A stretch of 64,000 bases of DNA from Candidatus Jettenia caeni (GTDB taxonomy: Bacteria; Planctomycetota; Brocadiia; Brocadiales; Brocadiaceae): positions 620,001 to 684,000 of the forward strand of contig BAFH01000004.1 of NCBI GenBank assembly GCA_000296795.1, given 5' to 3'. Under the pieces are notes generated by a model. That model worked only from the letters and a program-made list of their open reading frames with translations. It ran no database searches and was not told the DNA's origin. The stretch's first letter is position 1; the number at the start of each line of letters is the position of its first letter. Shown piece by piece: positions 1-8,056 of the stretch. The position numbers and the translations under genes were made by a program.

Positions 1-470
1 GCAGGATTACGCCGGCGGAGACCTTCTAATGCCGCACGAAATGTATAACCCGTTGCAATACCATCGTCAACGACAACAATTTTCCTTCCGGTAATTTCCG
101 GAGACGGCCGACCGGCCCGATACAACTGCAGCCGCCGTTCAATCTCTTCCCGCTGATAGGCTATCTCGCTTCTGAGATATTCTTGCGAGGCGCCTACAGC
201 GCGAACCAGCTCTTCATTAATAATACTGATATTGTCACCGTCCACTACAGCGCCAATACCCAATTCAGGCTGATAGGGAGCCCGGATTTTACGGACAATA
301 ACTACATCAAGAGGAGCGGACAGTGCTTCGGCAATTTCGTCAGCAACGACAATTCCCCCGCGTGGAATACCCAATACCATGAACGGTTGATTGCGGTATC
401 CACGTTTTGTAAGTTCATCAGCAAGCCTGCTCCCTGCATCACGCCGATCTTTAAAAATAATATTTTTCAT
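1..470 (-). CDS. Phosphoribosyltransferase-domain protein, 3' end outside window
   Basis: Reading the minus strand from an ATG at 470 gives an open frame that runs off the left edge after about 156 residues. It begins MKNIIFKDRRDAGSRLADEL, has an LGIPRGGIVVADEIA segment, and carries the PRPP-binding motif VVVDDGIATGYT near residue 130, which is the signature of type I phosphoribosyltransferases. A GGAGG ribosome site lies 6 bases upstream of the ATG. Stand-alone proteins of this type are common and their substrate is often unknown; some are fused to dienelactone hydrolase-like domains, and that cannot be judged here because the C-terminus is missing. It is divergent from the tetR-exporter operon, with about 150 bases between them. 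Confidence 0.85.
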   Translation of the reverse strand, partial: MKNIIFKDRRDAGSRLADELTKRGYRNQPFMVLGIPRGGIVVADEIAEALSAPLDVVIVRKIRAPYQPELGIGAVVDGDNISIINEELVRAVGASQEYLRSEIAYQREEIERRLQLYRAGRPSPEITGRKIVVVDDGIATGYTFRAALEGLRRRNP

Positions 471-618
471 AATAACCTCCTTTCAATTAGAAGATATACC
501 TTATCTGTTATATGTCAATACAAATTTCTACAAAAATATCTCAAACAGACTATCGATATTGTTCAAGAAGCCCTATCCCGTTCAGGCGCCATTTACTGTT
601 TACTGCACATTTTTCATA

Positions 619-646
619 TTGACATTTAAAACATATGTTTTATACT
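619..646 (+). promoter_or_regulatory. tetR-operon promoter with embedded palindromic operator
   Basis: TTGACA (619-624), a 16-base spacer and TATACT (641-646) form a near-consensus sigma-70 promoter. The spacer and the first bases of the -10 box contain the perfect 16-base palindrome TAAAACATATGTTTTA (627-642), a plausible autoregulatory TetR operator. The expected transcription start, about 653-655, falls within a few bases of the ATG at 657, so the message would be leaderless or nearly so. This agrees with the absence of a ribosome site before tetR. The sequence match is seen directly; repressor binding is inferred. Confidence 0.7.
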
Positions 647-656
647 TATGTTTTAA

Positions 657-1334
657 ATGAGTATTTTAAATTCTGATCATACTATGATTGATGCGCTTAA
701 TCTCAAGACGCGACAACGACTTTTGGAAGCAGCGGGTGAAGTATTCGCAACCGTTGGGTTTCGGAACGCTACCATCCGTGAGATTTGCAAGCGGGCACAC
801 GCAAACGTAGCGGCAGTTAACTACTATTTCCATGATAAAGAGGCCCTTTACTCGGCAGTTCTGCAGTACACTCACCAATGTGCAGTCGAAAAATATCCTC
901 CCAATCTTGGCTTGGGTGATAACGCAACTGCCGTACAGCGGCTACGGGCATTTATACGGTCGTTTCTTCTCCGCTTCTTCGATGAAGGCCGTCCTGCATG
1001 GCATGGTAAGCTTATGGCACGGGAGATGATTGAACCGACGCACGCTCTTGATGTGCTGGTAGAAAATGAGATCCGCCCCAATTCACAGCTCTTAGAGTTG
1101 ATTGTGCGCGAACTGCTTGATTTCAGAGCAAATAATGAATTCATTCAACTATGCGTCAGAAGTATTGTTTCCCAATGCGTTTTTTACCATCATGCACGAC
1201 CCGTAATCAACCGTCTCTATCCTGACCAGAAATACCGTCGTGAGGATATTGAACGATTAACGGATCACATTACCCGTTTCTCGCTTGGAGCTTTAAAAGA
1301 ATTCAAAAAGCAATTACGGATCAAGAAAAAATGA
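657..1334 (+). CDS. TetR/AcrR-family repressor of the adjacent exporter operon (CecR/YbiH-like)
   Basis: This is a 225-residue regulator with an N-terminal TetR helix-turn-helix at about residues 15-60 (RLLEAAGEVFATVGFRNATI, then VAAVNYYFHDKEALY). The C-terminal half resembles the CecR/YbiH ligand domain. Relatives typically control ABC exporter operons, which fits the three exporter genes immediately downstream; the first overlaps it by 4 bases (ATGA). The start at 657 was chosen because the promoter ends just before it; the in-frame ATG at 684 also lacks a ribosome site. Autoregulation through the palindrome at 627-642 is likely. The inducer is unknown. Confidence 0.85.
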   Translation: MSILNSDHTMIDALNLKTRQRLLEAAGEVFATVGFRNATIREICKRAHANVAAVNYYFHDKEALYSAVLQYTHQCAVEKYPPNLGLGDNATAVQRLRAFIRSFLLRFFDEGRPAWHGKLMAREMIEPTHALDVLVENEIRPNSQLLELIVRELLDFRANNEFIQLCVRSIVSQCVFYHHARPVINRLYPDQKYRREDIERLTDHITRFSLGALKEFKKQLRIKKK

Positions 1335-2485
1335 ATTTTATTGCATTAAAAATGCTTGTCGGAAATCGGGCTAAATATCTGGGCATTATTATCGGATTAA
1401 CCTTTGCATCCCTGCTCATTACCCAACAAGCAGCAATCTTTCTGGGATTGATGACACGGACGTACAGCTTCCTGACGGATACGTCACTTCCCGACATATG
1501 GGTGGTAGACCCAAAAATACAATTCGTTGACGATCTCAAACCGTTAAAAGAAACGGAATCACTTCGCGTTCGAAGCGTGGAAGGCGTTGCATGGGCGGTC
1601 CCGATGTATAAAGGGCTGCTGAAGGCCCGACTTCCCAACGGAACTTTCCAGACATGTAATTTTATTGGTCTTGATGATGAGACGTTAATCGGTGGTCCGC
1701 CGGAAATGCTGCAGGGACGGTTAGCAGACCTCCGCCGCAGTGACGCCGTTATTGTTGATATTGTCGGCGCTGCCGGCAAGCTGGCAACCGTTTTACCGGA
1801 TGGGAGGCGTATACCCCTGAAAATTGGCGATACTATGGAGCTGAACGACCATCGCGCTGTCGTTGTTGGTATTTGCCGGGTACAGAGAACTTTTCAGTCG
1901 CAGCCGGTTGTTTATACAACCTTCTCACGGGCGACTATCTTTGCGCCCCGTGAGCGCAAACTGATGTCATTCATACTGGTGAAAGCAAAACCAGGGCAAG
2001 ATTTTCATGAACTATGCCAGCGTATCCGGCGGATAACCGGCCTGGCTGCATATACGCGGGAAGATTTCATAACGCTTACCGTCCGGTATTACATGAAATA
2101 CACCGGTATCCCTATTAATTTTGGGATTACGGTTGTGCTCGGTTTCATAGTCGGTATTGCTATCGCAGGACAGACATTTCACAACTTTACCCTTGATAAC
2201 CTTCGTTATTTTGGAACACTAAAGGCAATGGGCGCCTCGGATGGTATGCTGTTGCGAATGATCATGCTACAGGCAACTATGGTTGGCTGTATCGGATATG
2301 GGCTTGGGGTCGGAGCCGCTTCGGCTCTAGGTCTCATGTCAGGCAGCACAGAACTCTCTTTCCAACTGCCGTGGCAGCTCCTGCTTTTTAGCGCGATTGC
2401 CGTTACTTTGATTTGCGTTGCTTCAGCAGCACTGAGCATGCTGAAAGTAATACGATTGGAACCGGCAATTGTCTTTAAGAGCTAA
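1331..2485 (+). CDS. devC: DevC-like ABC exporter permease (FtsX/MacB fold)
   Basis: This 384-residue inner-membrane permease has one N-terminal helix (about 15-36), a large extracytoplasmic domain (about 40-260) and three C-terminal helices (about 263-285, 310-340, 348-372). That topology is characteristic of the FtsX/MacB/DevC group. The segment LRYFGTLKAMGASDGMLLRM is the usual FtsX coupling region, and the protein ends with the typical RLEPAIVFKS. Translation is coupled to tetR by a 4-base overlap, and the ATPase and membrane-fusion genes follow. DevBCA-type systems export glycolipids or other amphiphiles with an outer-membrane channel; the substrate here is unknown. Confidence 0.88.
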   Translation: MNFIALKMLVGNRAKYLGIIIGLTFASLLITQQAAIFLGLMTRTYSFLTDTSLPDIWVVDPKIQFVDDLKPLKETESLRVRSVEGVAWAVPMYKGLLKARLPNGTFQTCNFIGLDDETLIGGPPEMLQGRLADLRRSDAVIVDIVGAAGKLATVLPDGRRIPLKIGDTMELNDHRAVVVGICRVQRTFQSQPVVYTTFSRATIFAPRERKLMSFILVKAKPGQDFHELCQRIRRITGLAAYTREDFITLTVRYYMKYTGIPINFGITVVLGFIVGIAIAGQTFHNFTLDNLRYFGTLKAMGASDGMLLRMIMLQATMVGCIGYGLGVGAASALGLMSGSTELSFQLPWQLLLFSAIAVTLICVASAALSMLKVIRLEPAIVFKS

Positions 2486-2591
2486 TGAGGTATTTTTAGA
2501 TTACCATAGGTATAATTACCGATTACGCAGACAAGAGAATAGAAATTTAGCACAACATCTTCCTGAATATAAGGATAAAGATTTTAACCGT

Positions 2592-3338
2592 ATGAAAAAT
2601 AAGGATACTATTGCAGTCCGTTGTAAAGGCATTACGAAAACCTACGGGACCGGAGACACACAGGTGCATGCCCTGAGCGGTGTGGATCTGGAAGTCCGCA
2701 CGGGTGAACATATGATGCTCGTTGGTCCTTCAGGCAGTGGCAAGACCACATTGATCTCTATTATTGCAGGTGTCCTCGATCGGGACGGTGGCGAATGCGT
2801 GGTATTTGACCATGATTTTGCCCATATGAACCGTTATGAGAAAACGAGGTACCGTGGACAAAATATCGGGTTTGTCTTCCAATTGTTCAATCTCATCCCG
2901 TCTCTGTCGGCAGCTGAAAACGTTGCCGTGCCCCTGTTAATCAACGGAGTCAGGAGGCGCGAGGCAATTGACAGGGCGCGGGAAATTCTTGGCCGCGTTG
3001 GGCTGGGAAACCGTACGTTCTCCCTGCCGGAAGAACTATCAGGCGGCCAGCAGCAGAGGGTCGCCATTGCACGGGCAATTGTGCATAATCCAAGGCTTAT
3101 CGTTTGTGACGAGCCTACCAGCGCGCTTGATCACGAAACCGGACACAAGGTCATGGAGCTTTTATGTCAGGTAGCAGTTGGCACTGATCGCGTGTTAATC
3201 GTTGTTACCCATGATGCGCGTATTTTCGAATTCGCCAGCCGTATTGCTAAAATGGATGACGGCCACATTATTTCGGTAACAAATACACCCCGTTATATAT
3301 CGGATGAAAAAAAAGAATTAGGAGTTTCCCATGATTAG
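2592..3338 (+). CDS. devA: DevA/MacB-like ABC exporter ATPase
   Basis: The ATPase has Walker A GPSGSGKTT, a Q-loop (FQLFNLIPSLSAAENV), ABC signature LSGGQQQRVAIARA, Walker B LIVCDEPTSALD and the H-loop VTHD. This places it in the LolD/MacB/DevA group that pairs with FtsX-type permeases. The open frame extends back to 2469, inside devC, but those residues do not resemble the family; the ATG at 2592 (MKNKDTIAVRCKGITKTYG) gives the usual N-terminus and about 248 residues. It overlaps the hlyD gene by 8 bases, so the operon is tightly coupled. Confidence 0.88.
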   Translation: MKNKDTIAVRCKGITKTYGTGDTQVHALSGVDLEVRTGEHMMLVGPSGSGKTTLISIIAGVLDRDGGECVVFDHDFAHMNRYEKTRYRGQNIGFVFQLFNLIPSLSAAENVAVPLLINGVRRREAIDRAREILGRVGLGNRTFSLPEELSGGQQQRVAIARAIVHNPRLIVCDEPTSALDHETGHKVMELLCQVAVGTDRVLIVVTHDARIFEFASRIAKMDDGHIISVTNTPRYISDEKKELGVSHD

Positions 3339-4302
3339 AAAATACCTGCTTCCCATCCTTGCCGTATTCGGCATAGGATTCGCCATTCTAACGGTTATCA
3401 ATGGCAACAGAGCCATTCCTGCCGCTCCGCCTGTTGTTGAACCTGCTGCCCCGCCTTTTACCTCATCTGTAGCAGGCGCCGGTATCGTTGAGGCAAATAC
3501 TGAAAACATTGCTATCGGCACACTCATAGATGGTGTTGTCTCAGAGATTTATGTTTCTGTTGGTACCAGGGTTAAAGACGGAGATCCATTGTTCAAGATT
3601 GATGACAGGGAGCTGAAGGCGCAACTAACGGTACGAACCATGGCATTGCATGTGGCAGAAGCAGGCGTTAAGGTAGCAAAGGCCTCGCTGGCAGATGAGC
3701 AGAACCAACTAAGCAGAGCAGAAATTTTAGCAAGCAGACAAGTCATCAGCGTTGATGAACTTGACAGGCACCGTTATGCTGTGCAGATTGCCGATTCAAA
3801 ATTAGCTCAGGCACGGGCCGAAGTCACATCAGCAAAGGCGCAGATAAAAGAGACGAAGGTGAATCTTGACAGGATCATTGTGCGCGCACCTGTCGACGGA
3901 GAAATCCTGCAGATAAAAATTCACCCCGGAGAATTTGCTCCCGCGGGAGTCACCCAAACACCGCTTATCCTTATGGGCAATACCGATCCCTTGCACGTTC
4001 GCGTTGATGTGGATGAAAACGATGCATGGCGGGTTCGCCCTCTATCGCCTGCAGTGGCTTTTTTACGAGGTAACCGGGAGGTAAAAACACCTTTAAAATT
4101 TGTACGTTTTGAGCCTTATGTCATCCCGAAAAAGTCCCTCACCGGAGATAGCACCGAGCGGGTAGATACGCGTGTCCTTCAGGTCATTTACCGCTTTGAG
4201 CACACCGATTTGCCTGTTTTTGTTGGTCAGCAGATGGATGTGTTCATTGAAGCGCCTGATCAATTGAGTTTAAAAAGTAATAACGACCGGATAGTAAAAT
4301 AG
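3331..4302 (+). CDS. devB: DevB/HlyD-family membrane fusion protein
   Basis: A 323-residue periplasmic adaptor with an N-terminal signal anchor (about residues 5-24), a barrel-sandwich segment (IGTLIDGVVSEIYVSVGTRV), a central coiled-coil hairpin (about 95-185) and the returning half-motif (IIVRAPVDGEILQIKIHPGE). That order is typical of HlyD/DevB adaptors linking an inner-membrane ABC exporter to an outer-membrane channel. No TolC-like gene is present nearby, so the channel must be encoded elsewhere. It is the last gene of the operon. Ribosome site AGGAG lies 8 bases before the ATG. Confidence 0.85.
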   Translation: MIRKYLLPILAVFGIGFAILTVINGNRAIPAAPPVVEPAAPPFTSSVAGAGIVEANTENIAIGTLIDGVVSEIYVSVGTRVKDGDPLFKIDDRELKAQLTVRTMALHVAEAGVKVAKASLADEQNQLSRAEILASRQVISVDELDRHRYAVQIADSKLAQARAEVTSAKAQIKETKVNLDRIIVRAPVDGEILQIKIHPGEFAPAGVTQTPLILMGNTDPLHVRVDVDENDAWRVRPLSPAVAFLRGNREVKTPLKFVRFEPYVIPKKSLTGDSTERVDTRVLQVIYRFEHTDLPVFVGQQMDVFIEAPDQLSLKSNNDRIVK

Positions 4303-4445
4303 GCCTTCGGCGACTTTTTAGATACACGGCATATGGCGCTTAAAGACAACCCCCTTGCCCCATATGCATCAAGCTAAGAATAATGTTCCATGAAAAAGGA
4401 GGCTATCCCCTTGGAGAAAGAGCAATGTGTGTCCATATTTCCCTC

Positions 4446-4551
4446 TAATCCCCCCTAACCCCCCTTTAAAAAGAGGGGAAAGAGGGATTTCCTCCTTTTC
4501 TAAAACATCCATATATTTCCCCCTTTTTTAAAGGGGGATCAGGAGGGATTA
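4446..4551. repeat. Long imperfect inverted repeat, C-tract/AT/G-tract type
   Basis: The arm at 4446-4478 (taatcccccctaaccccc...) is matched in inverse by 4519-4551 (...gatcaggagggatta). Each arm is itself palindromic at its inner end (CCCCCTTTTTTAAAGGGGG-like). Similar short C/T/A/G palindromes are dispersed in many bacterial genomes and behave like REP or MITE elements. It lies just downstream of the exporter operon and may also end its transcript, though no clear U-tract follows. Confidence 0.75.
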
Positions 4552-4625
4552 CAGGTGGTTTGTTATTCTTCACCGTTTACCTACCTACTTTAGCTTGATG
4601 CATATGCCCTTCACCCCCGCCAGCA

Positions 4626-4644
4626 GGGGACAACGCTTGTCCCC
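4626..4644. repeat. Perfect hairpin GGGGACAA-CGC-TTGTCCCC
   Basis: An 8-base perfect stem with a 3-base loop lies in the same repeat-rich intergenic stretch. A G/C-rich partial repeat (gaggggacttttttattcccctg) follows. It may be part of a composite repetitive element with the inverted repeats at 4446-4551 and 4677-4705. The whole gap 4303-4782 contains no convincing gene. Confidence 0.6.
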
Positions 4645-4676
4645 TTCCGTGAGGGGACTTTTTTATTCCCCTGCAA

Positions 4677-4705
4677 GAGACGTAAAATCTTGCGTTTTAC
4701 GTCTC
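4677..4705. repeat. Hairpin repeat of the GAGACGYAA...TTRCGTCTC family
   Basis: GAGACGTAAAA and TTTTACGTCTC are perfect 11-base arms around a 7-base loop containing the core word TCTTGCG. Related words occur at 9672-9697 and 31831-31913, so this is one of at least three copies of a dispersed intergenic repeat in the window. Confidence 0.7.
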
Positions 4706-4782
4706 ATTTGCACACAATGACCATGAATCGTTAACCTTTTTATATAATCTAAAATTAGGAAGTAATCATCAAAGGCGCAAAC

Positions 4783-5760
4783 CTAATGTTTCGTTTCTTC
4801 CTTTGGAGACTTTGGCGTCTCTTCTGGCGCTTTACCCGTTGAGCGAACGGAAACAAATTTATTAAGGATGTCGAACCAAAACGGAGCGCCAAGGGAGGCA
4901 GCGCCTGCCGTCAACAGTAACCCTAATATCTTTGTAAGCCATCCCCATCCTGCCGGTTTACTGCCGGGAATATTCCAGCCTAACGGTATTCCGAGTTGCT
5001 GTAGTTCGGCAATTTCCTTCTTGAATTCCTTAAAAGCTGCGCCAGTATTCGCTTTATTACCATCTGCCGGAGGAAAAGATTTCCGGTTAGACTTTTCAGC
5101 TATTGTAACAAGCGCGGCGCGCAATGTAGAATCATTTGAGAGACTCCTGGTAATCGATACGGTATCAACATTTAGTACACACGTAAACAAGAGCGCCAAT
5201 CCAAAAGTTAGTACTTGTATTTTTCGCTTATACCAGCCAGATACCCGTTCCATTGAGTTATTGAACCAAATCTCAATATTTTCCCGCAGCTTATTCAGGG
5301 CGGTTTCTGTTTTTTTGATATCAAGCCCTGATTCTATAAGATTGCTCTCTGTCTCATTCATCAGAACAAGAAGCACTTCTTTCAAGTCCTTGCTGATCCT
5401 ATCATCCGTTAATCTGCCGACCACATCACGAATTTTATCCAATGTTCTTGAACGATCAGGATTTTCAGGATCGTGATGAGGAATAACAATATCCATCAAG
5501 GCAATAGCAAAAGTTCGTGATGGTATGTATGATGGCATTTTCCCTTTGCGGTACAATCCTCTCACGAGAGGATGATTATATAACTGATGCTCCATCCCTT
5601 TGTCGTACTGCAAAAGATTTCGTATTCCTTCTGCAAGGGTTTTTGCACGCCATTTTGTTAATGAAGCGATCAATTCATTGGCAGCAGTGCATACCAGACT
5701 CAACGATAGGTATATAAAAATTACACCAATTGCAACTTCGATCATCGATGAACCGAACAT
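4783..5760 (-). CDS. Unknown membrane protein, 325 aa
   Basis: I do not recognise a named family. Seen: an N-terminal hydrophobic helix (IEVAIGVIFIYLSLSLVCTA, about residues 7-26), a long charged soluble stretch, a second hydrophobic segment at about 185-203, a Lys/Asp-rich region, and a C-terminal hydrophobic stretch (LTKILGLLLTAGAASLGAPF) followed by WFDILNKFVSVRS and a Pro/Glu/Lys tail. Similar uncharacterised proteins with a Ser-Leu-Val-Cys-Ala/Asn-Glu N-terminus are widespread in my recollection. A good AAGGAG ribosome site precedes the ATG at 5760. It is monocistronic, facing the IS element. Confidence 0.7.
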   Translation of the reverse strand: MFGSSMIEVAIGVIFIYLSLSLVCTAANELIASLTKWRAKTLAEGIRNLLQYDKGMEHQLYNHPLVRGLYRKGKMPSYIPSRTFAIALMDIVIPHHDPENPDRSRTLDKIRDVVGRLTDDRISKDLKEVLLVLMNETESNLIESGLDIKKTETALNKLRENIEIWFNNSMERVSGWYKRKIQVLTFGLALLFTCVLNVDTVSITRSLSNDSTLRAALVTIAEKSNRKSFPPADGNKANTGAAFKEFKKEIAELQQLGIPLGWNIPGSKPAGWGWLTKILGLLLTAGAASLGAPFWFDILNKFVSVRSTGKAPEETPKSPKEETKH

Positions 5761-5896
5761 TTTGATCTCCTTTCAGATACTAAAGTACCAGGGAAACCTA
5801 GCCTCAGAGCACATAAAGAAATCATTACATTTCAGAACATAAAGAAAATGGAAATTCAATAACGCAGGAATAGTGTAGACAAAAGTCACGTATCTC

Positions 5897-7292
5897 CACA
5901 TAAGTTGCGCAGAAATAGGATAAATTTGTCCAAGAGTAGCCAAATACCAGGAAATTAAGGACCGTATGGCTGAAAAAGCCTGAAAAATAAGGGTTGAGAA
6001 CAGTCCCAACGTATGGCATTCTTTATGAAAGAATAGTTCAAGTATTTTTCATAAGGAGAAGCCACCATGAAGAAACCATTCTCAATCCCTTTGCTTTCAC
6101 AGATGCTGTTTCACCGTACCCCTAAATCCGTTCAGGAAAAACTTATTGCTGTTTATCTGTGGACACTAATGACTTATTGGGGTCATTTCAGTATCAGCTT
6201 AGTTGCCCAATATCTCAAACGACATAAAGCACAAGTATCCAGACACATGAAGAACAATCTATTCTTAGATAATCTCTCTCAGAAAATGCTTCCCAAAGAA
6301 CTCTCCGGAAGAATTGGGAAAAAGGCACATCTGATTATCGATTCTACAATGAAGGCCAAAAGAGGGAAAAAGCTCTGCAATCTTCAGAAGTTCAAGACTT
6401 CCCGTGGATTCATTATTGGCCACTGTTTTGTCTTTGCCCTGCTTATCTGTGAAGACAATTCATCATGGATTATAGCCGTAAAACCCTATCTTACCAAAGC
6501 ATTTTGTAGAAGAACCAACCAAGAGTTTAAGACCCAAAACCAATTAGCCGTAGAGATCTTACAGGAGGTCTCTCTTCCGTTAGAAACCCATGTCATCGTG
6601 GTTGCCGACTCTGCCTTTGTAGCGCACTTTATCGTATCAGAAATTACCACTCATCCCCAATGGTCATTTGTCAGTTCTTTAGACTCCAATCGAAAGATTA
6701 CCATCAAGGGATACACCCGGCATACTGCTGATTTTAAGAAAGAATACTTACCAGCCCTTAAAAAAATATCCATTTCTTGTAATGGACGAAAAAATACTTT
6801 AAAAGTTATGTCAATCAGCGCTGAAGTATCAAAGGTTGGCCCTGCCACCGTAGTGCTCTCTCAGCGTGATCGTCAAACCCTTGCCCTTATAGGTGTTGGT
6901 AAAAGACTTTCTCTCAGAGCAATCTGTTATGCCTATCTCTTGCGATGGAGAATAGAGATTCTCTTTAAGGAACTCAAACAGTATCTGCATTTTGGCTCGT
7001 ATCATTGCAGAGATTTTGAAGCTTATATGAACCATATTCTTTTGGTGATTCTGGCATATAACATTCTGAAGTCTCTGTATCCAAAATTTTCAATTGCTGA
7101 AGCGAAAAAACAGGTAAGTCAGTCTTCCCAAGCAGTATTTTTGTACGAACTGAAGCATGACTTAACAAAATTTCACGGCAATAGAATCGTTAAGAACAAG
7201 ATTTTTCAGGCTCTCTCAGCCATGACTGCCATCTTTCCCTTATCTATGGCTGGTTAGCACAATTTTTGTCTAGTTTATGCGCAACTTATGTG
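5897..7292 (+). mobile_element. IS4-family insertion sequence with terminal inverted repeats
   Basis: The 15-base word CACATAAGTTGCGCA (5897-5911) recurs in inverse at 7278-7292. Looser similarity extends about 9 bases inward (GAAATAGGA against TAAACTAGA). Between them lies one complete transposase gene, so the element is about 1.4 kb and probably intact. The pentamer TATCT lies just outside both ends (5891-5895 and 7293-7297) and may be a short target duplication, although one extra base separates it from the left end. The right end abuts the archease stop codon. Confidence 0.8.
6067..7257 (+). CDS. IS4-family transposase (DDE, YREK motif)
   Basis: A 396-residue DDE transposase. Catalytic aspartates fit LIIDSTMKAKRGKKL and VIVVADSAFVAHF. 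The C-terminal signature YLLRWRIEILFKELK matches the IS4 YREK motif Y-x2-R-x3-E-x6-K exactly, supplying the catalytic Glu. A Lys/Arg-rich N-terminus precedes the RNase H-like core. A GGAG ribosome site lies 9 bases before the ATG. The gene is full length without internal stops, so the element could be active. Confidence 0.93.
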   Translation: MKKPFSIPLLSQMLFHRTPKSVQEKLIAVYLWTLMTYWGHFSISLVAQYLKRHKAQVSRHMKNNLFLDNLSQKMLPKELSGRIGKKAHLIIDSTMKAKRGKKLCNLQKFKTSRGFIIGHCFVFALLICEDNSSWIIAVKPYLTKAFCRRTNQEFKTQNQLAVEILQEVSLPLETHVIVVADSAFVAHFIVSEITTHPQWSFVSSLDSNRKITIKGYTRHTADFKKEYLPALKKISISCNGRKNTLKVMSISAEVSKVGPATVVLSQRDRQTLALIGVGKRLSLRAICYAYLLRWRIEILFKELKQYLHFGSYHCRDFEAYMNHILLVILAYNILKSLYPKFSIAEAKKQVSQSSQAVFLYELKHDLTKFHGNRIVKNKIFQALSAMTAIFPLSMAG

Positions 7293-7295
7293 TAT

Positions 7296-7727
7296 CTATA
7301 CGTCTAATATTACCAGTGTTTCCCATCCACTGTCGGTTCTTTCCAGCCGGAAATGATGGAGGGTTACGGCTTTGACATCGACCTTAAGATGGTGGCGTTT
7401 CGGATTGAGTTTTTCACCCATAGCGGTCGCTTCCAGCACATAGGTATGATCTTTCCCTTTAATTTGTATCTGTTGAGTGCGCACTATCAACTGTTCAGCA
7501 TCTTTGTAGTAAATGAACTCCTGCAGAAAATTGAAAAGGAGCATGTCCAGCTCTTCGTTTTCGAGCTGTATTTCACGCTTTTCCTGAAGCTGAATTGAAT
7601 CAAGATCTTCTACCATCACATGCATCGTAGCATTGGCTGCTGATATAAACGTCTCCTCTAAATCCTTACCCCAGGCTTTAAAAGCTGTATCAGCAATGGC
7701 AATATCTTCCAGATATTCGTATGGCAT
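7296..7727 (-). CDS. Archease, RtcB co-factor protein
   Basis: The protein has the archease pattern: YEYLEDIAIADTAFKAWGKDLEETF at the start, FISAANATMHVMVEDLDSI, then KVDVKAVTLHHF and a C-terminal VILDV. Archease lets the RNA ligase RtcB undergo multiple turnovers and guanylylation. rtcB lies upstream on the same strand, so the pair is functionally linked, although about 330 bases separate them. The open frame extends to a TTG at 7757; ATG at 7727 (MPYEYLE) gives the normal N-terminus, with ATG 7733 as an alternative. The IS element begins 4 bases beyond the stop codon. Confidence 0.82.
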   Translation of the reverse strand: MPYEYLEDIAIADTAFKAWGKDLEETFISAANATMHVMVEDLDSIQLQEKREIQLENEELDMLLFNFLQEFIYYKDAEQLIVRTQQIQIKGKDHTYVLEATAMGEKLNPKRHHLKVDVKAVTLHHFRLERTDSGWETLVILDV

Positions 7728-7883
7728 TATCATACTGCGGTACAACCGCACCTGCAATAAAAAAAATCAATAACACAATATCGATATAATTTTTGCATCA
7801 TGAGGACATATAGTATCAAATAGATGAAACCGGACGGAACATAATGAAACCAAATACAATGAGCCATGATTTGATTGCGCCAT

Positions 7884-7907
7884 CACGGACAAACGAGTTT
7901 GTCCGTG
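7884..7907. repeat. Perfect hairpin between rtcB and archease
   Basis: CACGGACAAA (7884-7893) and TTTGTCCGTG (7898-7907) form a 10-base perfect stem with a CGAG loop. It lies in the roughly 330-base gap between rtcB and archease, which otherwise shows only a fragment of a common intergenic repeat near 7988-8018 (CACAAGGTTTGCCCCTGC). It could be a processing or attenuation element in an rtcB-archease transcript, or a repeat remnant. There is no U-tract. Confidence 0.55.
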
Positions 7908-8056
7908 CCACCCTATCAAAAATACGTTCGGCTTCATATCTTGAGTACTATAATACCGCAGGAAAACTCATTTGGGATTATTACCTTTCCAGAGCAAGCA
8001 CAAGGTTTGCCCCTGCAAGATTATGATCTTTCCCTGTATTGACTATTCCGTGTGCG

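Noticed and set aside
2469-2591. N-terminal extension of the DevA ATPase
   Set aside because: Residues encoded here do not resemble the family and overlap devC; ATG 2592 gives the standard N-terminus.
4868-5476. 202-residue plus-strand frame
   Set aside because: Lies wholly antisense to the membrane-protein gene 4783-5760, which has a ribosome site and coherent hydrophobic segments.
5773-6019. Two overlapping minus-strand frames at the IS left end
   Set aside because: They straddle the terminal inverted repeat and overlap each other in different frames; no homology pattern.
7844-8026. 60-residue open frame between rtcB and archease
   Set aside because: No family features, contains the hairpin at 7884-7907 and a repeat fragment, no ribosome site; probably chance.
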